Positions 35,136-48,000 of a DNA stretch of 64,000 bases are shown here, piece by piece. Origin of the DNA: Bradysia coprophila (taxonomy: Eukaryota > Arthropoda > Insecta > Diptera > Sciaridae); contig NW_023503493.1 of NCBI RefSeq assembly GCF_014529535.1, positions 4,992,001 to 5,056,000 of the forward strand. The letters are read 5' to 3'. The notes under the pieces were generated by a model. It worked only from the letters and a program-made list of their open reading frames with translations. It was not told the DNA's origin and made no database searches. Positions within the stretch are counted from its first letter, which is position 1, and each line of letters begins with the position of its first letter. Both the position numbers and the translations under genes were made by a program.

Positions 35136-36099
35136 TTGCTCAGAGCCAAGCAAGGTATTTTATGAGAAGGTAGGGCAGATCAATGTGGCAAAAAATCCGC
35201 TGAAATGTACGGTAATGGCATACCAAATTTGACTTTAATTTTAGTGCAAAATATTAAAAACCAGTTAAAGTGACCGACATTTTTGCGATACCAGTGAATT
35301 AGTGGTGGTCTGCGTAGTGCGTCACCTAATCCATACCATATACAACCTTGGCTCACAGACCATTACTTAAATAACCGAAATGCATCCGATTTCGGTGCTG
35401 TTGGTTCAAAAACCAAAAAAATCCCTCGACACTTTCAATCCAACCGATAAACATTAATTCAATTCGAAGAGAACGCGTTTTTCATTTTCATGTAACAACA
35501 TTAAATTTTATTAGTTAGTTTTAGTAAGCATCACGTTGTTGTCATCCAAAAATGTATATAATAGTTTGAAATATTTAATTTAATATTTATCTTTATTTAT
35601 CTTTAGTGTAATTTAGTGTGTACCTCGGTCACAAAATCTTAGTTACTAAGTTCTTACAGGTGTAAACGACGTAATAATAATCAACAACCATTCTTTGTTA
35701 ATCTAATGTTCTTCTGAGACTGAAATCAACTAATTTTTTTATTCTTTTTATCTTGTTGTAATTTTAGAAACTAATTTTTCCATATTTTTGTTCGGCTAAA
35801 AATAGTGCCGTCGGTGAGCTAATTAAATGTTCCAACATTTTGTATTGTTTTCCAAAATCATTTGTTTAAACGTGTAGAAATATTGTTTTACCGCAGATAA
35901 TAATTTAACCTTTCACAGACGAACGACCAGGCATATTAATCCAGTCGTTTGATTCAAAAATCTATTACTTCAAAAGTTTCATTATAGATTATTCTAGCCA
36001 TAGTTTGATCGCTTATTTTCGTCACATATTGCTAAATACAACAGATGCGCCACGAGCCGTCTGTAAAAGGTTAAAAATGTGTTCAACCGCTTATGTTGT

Positions 36100-39000
36100 T
36101 TATAGAATATTGCATTTTCCTTTAGCATTGCTACCATTTGCAAAATCAGTTCGTGCTATGTATCCCGGTCTGGTACAGCCCATTAGCTCTCGAAATACAT
36201 CGCCAATTTTATAATTAAATCTATTAAAACGGAGGGTGGGTTTGGTGGAGGGGTGGAAAGAGAGAAAATATACAATTTATTGACAATTTTTAATTGACTT
36301 TTTAATTGCTTTAAGCTCAAGACATTTTACCGTCAATATGATTTGTAATTATTTTTCATTTTCAATTTGCAACTTACTTTGCTGAACATTCAACATATCC
36401 GCAACGCCAGTGTTTTCGAACTAACGTTGAAATATCCTTTAGTTCCTGCGAACACAAAAGAGATGGGGAAGTCGGTTAGTTGTAAATGTATATTCAGAAA
36501 AATGAATTGGAATGAGACCAAAATAAAAACGATTTCCGTTCTGCAATATTGCTCGATGGAATTGAAAAGTATTGTTCGATGTGAACTTCACTGAAGAGTC
36601 GTTGGGCTGTTCAGTTTTTTTTTGTATAGAAATTAATTAGGCTCGTTGAAGTATGTATGGTGGTGGTGGAATAATAATTTCCTATGGTTGAATGGAATTG
36701 AATGTTCCGCAAAAGCGCAAGACCAGTCATGAAAATGATTCATATACAAAAGGTCATTTGAGTCCGTTGGGATCAAATAGGTCTATTCCATCTGTCAAAG
36801 TGACGTTTTAAACGTCAAACATAAGAAATCTTTTAAGTAGTCAGTAATTTCGTTGATTTTTCTTAATTTTTTTTTCACTAACTGGATTTTTAAACAAATA
36901 AGGAAGAATTAACGAAATTACCGACAGTTTTACAGAGTTTCTAATGTTTGACGTTTAAAACATCACTTTGACAGATGGAATAGACCTACTTTTGATTCCA
37001 ACGGACTCAATTTCCTCTGTACTGTATAACTGAATACAATTTCTATCTTTGCTCCAGATTGCATTCCCATTCCATTTCTGCTATAGGTGACTTGAGAAAC
37101 TGAATCTTACATTCAAAATGCGCATATAGGTCCTTCTAAAATTAATTTATTTCCTTCCATTACGGTGTGAAAAGTCTCAAAACTGTGCCCAGATGGTATA
37201 TTTTCTAAGTTGGAGAATCGATGGGAGCATTCAGTTGAATAAATATCGAATCACAATCTCCAAAAATTCGGACACAAGTGTGGTGAATTCGACAATGTCC
37301 CTACGCACAGAAGTGGTGGAATAGATTTTTTGGTTAAACTTTGCGTTCTAAAACTCTTGTACTTTTTGCATAGCTACGTTGCGACCAAGCGGCGTAAGAG
37401 AAATGTTTTTCGTATTACGGTAATATGACAATATAGTGACGTTATGAGAGAGACTCTCAATCGAAAAAGAATATTTTCAATAGTAGATCACGTCCTCGTT
37501 TCGAACTTGTTTGCAAAATTCAAAGTTTCCAAAAATTACGTAAGTTATTTCACTCACTACGCCCCAGAATAATAAGTTTTAACGGTCGAGTGACTTGACT
37601 CAAGTCAATGAAGTAATGACACATTTTCGGAAGTGTATGCAGAAAAGTCATTTTGTTGTCTTTCCCAGCAAGACAGGAATGTACTGTTATTGCCTGACCC
37701 ATGCGAAAGTTGACCATTCCGCGCAAGTTTGCCCTTGACGAAAATGAGCCATTACATGAAGAATGTTTTCTTTTGATTTAACATGAATTTCTTTGTGTGA
37801 TAATAAAAATTCGCATCGAGCAGGCAATAAACCAGAATACATTGGATACTGGTAACTGGCTACGTAATTCAGAAACAGCCTAGTGATTCTCGCCAGCTCA
37901 TGGGTTTTTTGTGAATTTTGCTTCGATAACTCTCCTTCGGCTCGGGTGTACAAACTCTATCGAAGCTATCGAAGTTATCGAAGCTTGTGGCTCAAAAAGC
38001 ACACTTGCGATTTGGCGAGTATCACAAATTCATCACTTTCATCCACAGTCGTTACGACATTATTTTCTGTTACCCCTTACAATCAATTGACTACATCCGT
38101 TTAGTTTGAAATGCGACTTACCTGAGAATATGGATTTGTCTCTGTTACTAAATCGAATTTATTTCCAACAACCATTAAACTAAAATCCCTATGGTTGAAG
38201 CTTTCCAGTATTTGATCTCTTATGGTGCGGCAGTACTATAAATAGAACGAAATGGAATATTATTTTCAATAGTAACGAACAGCAACAAAAAAAGAAATTC
38301 TACGAAAATGGATTTTCAACCTTTTTCCCGGCATAAAGACTGGTGTGTCATCATATTTTATAGGTGTGTCTTTTGTTGCCAATATACTTATACGTATCTC
38401 ACTTAACATTGTGTATGGTAATATACCGATTCGCTTTAAAGAAATCGCATAAAGCTTTCATTGAAACATTGCATTTACATCGCTGCTTGGCTTCTTGCCA
38501 GACAAAAGAAAAACCAATATTTCAGGCTTGCTTGTTCACTTTAGACGCATATTATATTTTAGATGATTTCTTCGGTGGAATCTTTTAACAATGGGTTCAC
38601 ATACCATCGAATCTGCGGCTTATCAAAGATATTGCATTTTAGGAATTTAAAAAAAAAACATTTTTGTAAAATGTTGCATTGCATAGATATTGGGTAAAAA
38701 ATGTTGTTCTTGCCAACATTTGCTAATTATTATGCGAAAGGAAGTTCTTTGTCTGTTTGTACAAAGGGAAAAAGAAAAATGAAATTCTCGAGATTATCCA
38801 GCTGACTTGGGTTTAAACGTAATTAGCATAGTAAAAGCCATTACAATATAAAAAGCTATTCTGCCGATTTTGTGAAAATAAATTCGTATCCATTTCAATT
38901 TCAAGTAGATCAATGTCTCGAATGAGCAAAAATGGTCGTTTTATTCACAACTCTCTAGTCTCTAGCAACTTGAGAGTGATATCGCCAAGACTTCCGGCGA

Positions 39001-42000
39001 TTAAGGAACAAGCGGTCTACGATTTTAATGAGTGATGTCTTGTTGGATTTGACTTTCAATTCTAGAAAACACGTATCTTTAAGTTTTGCAAAAAAAAAAA
39101 TTATAAAAAGGTTCATTTATATGTGAAACGATAGTGGGCGAGGCCAGCTACAACATCCCATACTCAGTTCCGTGGAGCGAAGGAAGGCGGACTCTCCGAA
39201 CATTCACTATATTTTTAGTCATAACTCTCGTGGATGTACTTGCACCAGCTAGTGCGTATACTCTACCTGTAGGTCTTTCCAAGACCGACATTCGTATACA
39301 ACATTACAACAATATAAAATAATTTTTTCTTGAGTTATTGCCGAAGAACGGTTTCGGTACCCTCTGACATGTCTTTACTTTTAAACGTTTTTCACAGAAA
39401 ATATTTTTTTTTTCAAAAAGTGTTTCCTAGAATTGAAGGACGAATCCAACGAGCTATCACTCATTAAAATCGTTAATGTAAAATGTCTTCGTTTCTCTAT
39501 TCTATGCACTTAGGTTTACTAACCTGAAATGTTTCTAAATTTCCCATATCAAAAACCAGCACATATGCATGAACTGTCCGTAATCCCAGCGGTTGACCAT
39601 TATTCCATTCAGCTAAATTATCAGTCGGAAATTTTTTCTGAAAACCAACAACGTTTTATATTAATAATAAATTGTTCGTGTGTCTAACAGCTAAGGCTCG
39701 GAATCAGGTCAGGTCAACCTGAAACCTGAGGCAGGTCACCTGAACCTGAGTTGACCTGAAACCTGTTTATTCAATTTTGATCTGACCTGATTGACCTGAA
39801 AACCTGAATTGTTGATCAGGTAAAAACCTGAACCTGACCTGACCGACCTGAATCGATCTGATTAAATAGCCTCAATACAAACAACATAGACTCTACGGGT
39901 AATAGCGGCAAAGTCAAAATGACCAAAATTTATTTGAAAATCTTTTGGTTCGTAATTTATAAATGAGTTACGGTATAAATAACGGAACGGTGCGCAGAAC
40001 ACGGCAAATTTGATAAAATTATCAAGGAAAAGTGAGTCAGTTTAAAACATATCCTTTTGAAATTTGTCAATAATTTATTTATTTTCGACCCAAATTTATA
40101 ATGGCTAAATTTCAAGTTTTTTGACAAAATGATGTATGGACGACTTGTTCATTATCAAAATTTAAGGACACTTTACATACATAACTTTTCGATTTCAACA
40201 CGGGAACCACCCGGAACCACCAGGAACCACTTGCAAAAATAAAGCAAAATTTTCGACTAGGCCTCTATTATCCGTAGATAATGTGTTTTATCTCCTGCAA
40301 GCTGATATTTCATACATTACGCGTTTCTGCATATAAACACAAACACATACATAACCACAGCCTATACGATTGGATAATTCACACATAACCCACCTAGGGT
40401 AAATTTACTTTCCACCTACATATTTGAAAAAAAAAAAATCGCCGAAGCGAACACGGGACCAGCAGCATATCAACCAAACATGCTGACCACTACGCCAACA
40501 AATCACATAACGAGATGCAATTGGTGTCGGTAGTGGTTCGTTAGTCACTTCTACATCGATCAAAAATAATCAAAGTAGTCGGAATGATGTGATTTGAACG
40601 AAATGTTGAGGTGGATAGTATGTGTGTGTGAGTAAGTAAATAAAGGATTCTCTGTATGATGTTTTTTTTTTGTTGTGAAATCGTTTTAAAACAACATGCT
40701 TAATTAATTAATTTTAAATCCAATTTTTTGTGGTTATTTCGCTAATGTACGAAATATCAGCTTGCAGCAGATAAAACATTGTTCTACCTTGGTGTATATT
40801 CCTCGAATCACTTCTTATGTACAATTGTATATACACTCGCTGGCGCTCGTTATATACAATTGTACATACGAAGTTATTCTCGAAATATACACCAAGGTAG
40901 AAAATGTACTATAAATTATAGCCTCAAAAAAATTGATCATACTTCAGACAAGAGTTCGTTTTTATTACACAGTCGCAACTACAGACTTTGTCTCTTTCCT
41001 GCCCTTATTGTTTGAGCTTATTGTTATACAACATTTTGAACATACGGTAGCGTTGAGGGTTTATTAGACCTCCCAATTACATTTGTCGCCGTTATTTTCA
41101 ACGTTTTCACGTCAATTATGAGAACTGCTAATGTATTTTTGAGTTGGCTCATTCAATTAAAGTTTAGGTGGATCAAAAAGGCAAACCAAAAATATTTTCC
41201 TGTGTTAAGCTTGATGACGAGAGATTTCCTCACAATTCGATCTGAACCCATTTCTGTGGAGCGAGATTTCTACAAAGGAGTTCCTATTGGTACCCCGACC
41301 CGTTCGTCATTACAAGAAAACACAATGTCGGTGAAATCAGGGTATCAAGATTCCGCTAATTGATATTTTCTATTCGACTTAACTCATACTTCATAAACAA
41401 ATTCTGTCACTTGTTGACAAAATCAAATTTCTTTTTTTTTTCTTGAAATAAATTCCCATTTCATCTTAATCCGAAAATTTCAGCGATGCAAAACAAATTA
41501 TTCAAATTTACTCAAACTTATCCCGTCAAATTCAAAATTGTGAAGCAAGACTGCACTCAGTCAGAGATCAGGTCATTCAGGTTGTTCGGGTCATTTCAGG
41601 TTTTTCGAAAACCAGGTCAGGTCAGGTCAGGTCATTCCTTTTGGAGCAACCTGAACCTGACCTGAAACTTCAGGTCGAGTCATTTTCAGGTTCAGGTCGG
41701 CAGCGGTCGACCTGTTCCGAGCCTTACTAACAGCTGCTGCCTCGGTGTGTATTCCCGAGGCGAGTACAGAATTATGATTTATTGAAAATAAGGCGACATT
41801 CACCGCATTAATTATCCACTTACTTGCGGTGGAATATCAAGAACCATCAGCTCTCGAATGCATGTATCGCATACCAAACAGCTCCTATATACATTTCGTC
41901 TCGTTGTGCATGTATGGCGAAGTGGGAAATCGTGTTTGAAGAATTGCTGTTGAGAAAAGTGTGGAAAAAAAAAGATTCAATTTACGTTTAGCAAATATGA

Positions 42001-45000
42001 ATAATTAACGAACGATGATTAAGGATATAAAATGAGGCGTGATTGTGGCGACGAGACAGGGATTATTTCATCGCAAAGTGGTTGATGATGCCGGACATAA
42101 GGATATTTTAGGAAAACTATGTGGGCCATATGGAGATTGAGAGAATGTAGACACCCGATTATTTTTCATTTTGTCATATCTTACAGTCAGAGGCAGTAAA
42201 AATTCAGCATGAATTTGTTTCGGCTGTTTTTCAGCTGATCCTCACAACTTTCCACTGTTTGCTATCCACGTTACATCTCAAACTTTCAAACTTTGATATC
42301 CTTAGATCCCAACGTTTTGAACATTGTTTTTATTGTATGTGTGGATCAGCTGAAAAACAGTTGAAGTAAATTCATGCTGAAATTTCAATGCCCTCTGACT
42401 GTAAGTGTTTTGGTGATTAAAAATGGGATATTATATTTTGGATGAATTCTGGTGGCTCAAGGTATGGTTCACTAAAAATAGACAGATTTACGAAAATCTG
42501 TCTATTTTGGATGAATTCCGGTGGATCTAGGTATGATTTCTTTGAAAATCTGATCAAGTATCAACATTCATTGAAACAACAAAATGGCGTCGGTGAAGGG
42601 ATTATCCCAAAAAAATTACCCGGAAAATCCCTAAGGCTTGAGATAACCTCACACCACCAATTCGAAATCTATTTCATCAAGTGAAGCCTCATTAGAACGC
42701 TGTTGTCAGTGTATACATACATGGACCCTACGCCTGGATGTTGAGATATAGGCCAGGATTTCCACGCTTCCTAGAAGTCAGATTGTCCGATATTTTTCTG
42801 AACTTTCCTTCGGGTAAATAGTGGCAGGAGATTAAAATTTGAAAGGGTTTGTAGAATAACCTGCCAGCAACATTTTAGAATTAAATCCTGGTCAGAAAAT
42901 TAGGTCTGGATGCCGTGGATGGCCGTCAACAGTAAAAATTTAAAGACTCTACACTATGGTCGCAATTTTTGCACCAAAATGGTTTTAATTCGATGTTTCA
43001 AAGCCGAAACATCTTTTTCTGAAGTTTCACCCTCTTAGAATACCTAGAACTTGAGACACGATGTGTCTGAACCAAATTTAATCGAAAAATTTTTCACTTC
43101 CGATTTCTCTTCATGTTTCAATTCTTGGGTAATAACAAACAACTTTTGTTCGAAGGGTAGAGTGGCGCAGCGGGCACTTTTCGAAATATTTTATAATTTT
43201 GTGTGTTTTATCGATTTCCACACATTTCTACGAGGTAGGTATGTGAAAGTGTCGAAAATTAGCTATTTTCATAATAAGGTAGTAAATGGGATTGTTTTGC
43301 GCACTAGATGTGAGATTACCGATACGAGCGAAGCGAGTTCGGCAACACATCGTGTGCGCAAAACCCGCATTTACTACAGTGTTAGGAACAAGGTTTTATC
43401 TCCTGTAATGTCATAATCACCATAAAAAACAAATTTCAAAAATCAAACTGAAACATAAACACGCCATGACGCCGTCACTCATTCATATTCCCCACAAATA
43501 AAACACACATCTAGTATACTGTCAAGAATTTGTCAATTTTCAGTGAATAAATGAGAAATTATCGAAGTTTTCCGTGAATAAATGTGAAATTATCGAAGTT
43601 AGAAATTATCGAAGTTAGCCGTGTGCAAATGAGAAATTATCGAAATTTTCAGTTAATAAACGTACGTTCTGTGAATGACGTGTTTAAATCTAGCCCATTT
43701 TGATTCTAAAAGTGACACTCAATTTGAGTGACTCAAATTGTGAATATTATGACATTACAGGAGATAAAACCTTGTTACTAACACGGTAGTAAATGGGGGT
43801 TTTGCGCACACGATGTGTTGCCGAACTCGCTTCGCACGTATCGGCAATCCCACATCTAGTGCGAAAAACAATCCCATTTACTACCTTATTATGAAAATAG
43901 CTATTTCGTATATGGAAGCTGTTGATTGAATATTGTTTGTATAAAGGACGACAAAAAATTTGAATTGAAATTTAATTTGTGACCCGACCGACCATTCCAT
44001 TAAAAAATAAAACAAGAACGAGTACACAGAGCACCCAATCCAATAAGTCACTTCCTAATCTGAGCCTACACACAATATAATATTAAATGAAAACAACCTT
44101 CCGTCCTTTCATCTAAATTACCTAATAAAATTCCTATCATATCCGAATCTGGAGATCATAAAACTCACATAAAAATAAATTCATTTCATCTCTCCCAACA
44201 TTACAACATATATTTCAATACAACCAGCTGACACAACCGGATAACATTCCCGAAAAACAATAATGTGTATTGATATGAAAATCTAATCCAAAAATCTCAA
44301 GTTGTTTCGTTTTAGTTTAGTTTTTTTTTCATCCATCCTTCCTTCCCTTTTCCCAAAGTATATTGTGTTGTCTACTTTCTGTCGTTGGCGAACACATGTA
44401 GCTCATCTAACCCACCCATAAAATATATACAAGGCAATACATACAGATACGACACTACAACTGAATTGTTGCAGACAAGAGATAGTACATTACATAAGGA
44501 CTTTATTGTTTTCGAACGATATATTATTGCTGTGAGCAAATATGAGGCTGGATATATTCGGGTTGGGGCCTATAATGACATAGGTATGTACTAGTACTTG
44601 TTCCATATACTACTAGTATGTTGTATATCTTGTCATAGTTACACCTAATTTTGATTATATCTGTATCCAATCTCGTTTGCACACTTTACGTTCTTTTATG
44701 TTTTTCCAGCAGTTTTCCCATTAGGTTATAGCATTTAAGACACTTTTCTGTATCAATGGAGATGAGAATCTGTGAGATTCTATCACTTACAGCAGTGCCT
44801 ATTATTAACGTGGCAAGTAATAGCACAAAGGAATGTTGAGTTAGGCTGACTGTTTTGGAAAAAATTGCTCTTGATAAAAACAACTGTTATTTTGGGCGTC
44901 AGTGAAGTTATTGAACAAAGAAGTTACTCGTTTTAAGGCCCGTCATAGGGAAATGACAGTACAGTTTCCCGAAAATGTATGACAAATTTTATAACAAAAA

Positions 45001-48000
45001 TTCACCGAAAAAATTCAAAGAAACTCACCTCTTATGCTTTTCGGTCATGGTCTATTTAGGTCGCCAAGGCATATTTGAACACCAAAACACTTTTTACTCG
45101 ATGAAAAAACAAAAAAGTTTTTTTTTCGTTTTGTCGCGACAAAAACACAGAAAATATTTCGACACAACTGTGACACTCCGCTATTATAAGTACTAGAATG
45201 TTTGCTGTGTTGACTTCGGCGGTAAAATATTTTCATTCAAAAAAGTGTCCGACACTTCAACGATTGTAGACATTTATTAAAATTGTAACCTCTACCACTT
45301 CTTTAGTAAGCTAACAAGACTTCGCTGAGTCTAATTATGCCACCTGTTTGAATAAAGATATCGGCTGAGTTCGAATAATTCTCCGCTGAGCTTTAACAAA
45401 TCTCCGCGGAGGTTTGACAAACCTCTAATGATCTCTAATAATTCTTCGCTTGGCTTCAGTGAGAGTCCGTCAGGCCTTAGCACGTTGTAGTAAGTCAATG
45501 TAGCTACGCGAACACTCAATAAGCATCAGCGGATACCTAATAAGTGTTCGCTATGATTTAATAAAACTCCACATAGCTGTTGTAGATCTCCGCTGTTAAT
45601 TGAGTGTCCGATCAGCTACACCTTGCTTCTACCTAACGGACACTTCTCAAAGCCAAGCGGAGAGTTATTAGACCTCAGCGGAGATTTGTTAAAGCTCAGC
45701 GGAGAATTATTAGAACTCAGCCGATATTTTTATTCAAAGAGGCGGCATAATTAGACTTAGCGAAGTCTTGTTAGCTCACTAAAGAAGTGTGAAATCTGAA
45801 CAAACATTTATTTACGCTCAGTGCGAGTGCAGTCTTACGATAGGTTACAATTGTAATAAATGCTCTCCCATTGTTGAAAGAATGTCCGCTGAGCTCTCGT
45901 AAAGCTTTGAAAAACGGTCGGTGAACATTATTAAATGTGTACGCTACCTTTTGTCAACTGTTTGATGATTTTTATAAAATGTCCGACACTGTTTTGAAAG
46001 AAATTATTTTACCGCTGAAGTGAACACAGCAAACATTGATTCTAGTACTTATAATAGCGGAGCGTCACAGTTGTGTCGAAATATTTTCTGTGTTTTTGTC
46101 GCGACAAAACAAAAAAAAAACTTTTTGTTTTTGCATCGAGTAAAAAGTGTTTTAGTGTTCAAATATGCCTTGGCGGCCTGAAGAGACTATGCCCGAATGC
46201 AATGGAAAGTATAAGAGGTGAGTTTCTTTGAATTTTTTTGGTGAATTTTTGTGATAAAATTTGTCATACATTTTCGGGAAACTGTCCTACAGGGGACGTC
46301 AGTGAAATTTAGACCACTTGTGACGGAAACTTTTTTGTTATAATTTTCTTCCTAAAATTTTTTAGGTAAATTTTTGTTCATAAAACTTTTGCGTACTTTC
46401 CCCATCCGCTGTAATTTGTGACGCATAGCTTTGTGCGTGTCGAATCTGTAAGTGTCAACTACACCGATATCAGTTCTTTTGTAAGTGGATTACAAGACTT
46501 GCGTCACACCTCCACTGTAAGTGGTTTTACAGCATTTTAAAATTTACAGTATTTCGTGTATAAATTTCACTGACGTCTCCTGTATTCAAACATACGCTAC
46601 CGGAAACGCTACCGGGGTTGAGACTGAGCTTCATGAGTATATAATCAAGATGGTGCATAAGCCTGATTAAATTACAGTAACGTACAACAAAAGATAAATT
46701 CCTTGGTATGGTTATGCTACTTTCAACGAATTTAAACAGATTGCCTGTGATAGCTACTGACTACATTTATTATTCGGTTACAACATCCGGTTAGTCTTCT
46801 CTTTTGTTCGTAGGAAACTTTACACTCTGTGCACACAAATGTACGAGAACAATGTTTCAGACATTCGTTTACGAGTACTATTATCGGTAGACTATTACAC
46901 TTATAGTGCACACGAACTAGTACCATATGATAACACCACAATTTCACCTAAACTGACCAGACAGTGCCTGGCAGGTACACGTAAGAGGCATGGATGCTTT
47001 GCTGAAAAGCATACATTCGGGCGTTTTTTAAATGCTTTATTTTAGATTATTTTTGATGATGTCTTTTCACCAGAATCCTTTTTCGAAAGTAAACGACTGC
47101 AATAACGACAGTGAATTTGTTTGCTTTCAATAAAAAAGGTTTGGTTAGACCAGGTGAAAAGATAATATTGAATATAAAATACGAAACACACAAATGTACG
47201 GTACATTTTTAGCTAACCATCCGTGTCTTTTAATCTGAGAGTTAAATTGAAAAATCGATACAAACGACACACTCTTGGTGATTACCTTTACAAACATTTA
47301 TCATCTTTATACGGTTAAGTCCACATAAAAAAAGGAGAAAAATTTGATAAAAGTCGCAATATGAAACGAAGCGTAAATATCGCCTGTACGGAGCTTCACA
47401 ACGTACGATATATATTTCATGTAATGATTCAAACATCGTTAAACTTGCAACAACAAAATTGCTCCGATAAAATTCCATTTTATTGAGAATTTTATGTTCT
47501 TTGAATGGTGAAAAATTTTTCAATAATTTTCCAATTTATCTTTTTGCATTTTTTACACAATATGCCACAATAAGTTTCTTTGGTTATAGTGTGGCATTAA
47601 AACACTTTTCCGTTTTCCATAATTCAAAAGTGGAATTTTCTTCTACAGTTTTGTAAGATGCAACTCCACCATAAATAATGGAGAGAAAAATTATTTCTTT
47701 TAAAAGACTGAACTTATAACTCCTTTCAACTTTTCTATTTATAGAGAAAAGAAAATTGCAAGGTTTCTGCGTGCTAAAAATTATTTATTAGTTGGCTGAA
47801 AGAAGATGAGTAAAAATCTACTTAAAATTGCCTTGCAGAGGTAATTTAATCCGTAAGTAATATTTGAGATTGGTTTGGGTATTTTTTTCCTTCAATACGT
47901 AAAAAAGCGTAAAATACCTATGGAAGTACAGGGCGAGTACTCTTTTAGAAGCGTGGCAAGCATATCACCATATAACCATTGAATCTGTTACTTCTGTTGT

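Larger units (their letters stand above)
39684..41734. mobile_element. 2.0-kb hAT-like element with AGGTC repeats
   Basis: The element 39692-41726 starts TAAGGCTCGGAATCAGGTC and ends GACC(T)GTTCCGAGCCTTA. It is flanked by the 8-bp duplication CTAACAGC (39684-39691 and 41727-41734). Both subterminal regions, each about 150 bases, are packed with AGGTC/GACCT pentamers in both orientations, as expected for transposase binding sites. No transposase remains. Two smaller inverted-repeat units and a tRNA-like unit sit inside. It occupies nearly the whole second intron of the GTPase gene. Confidence 0.92.
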
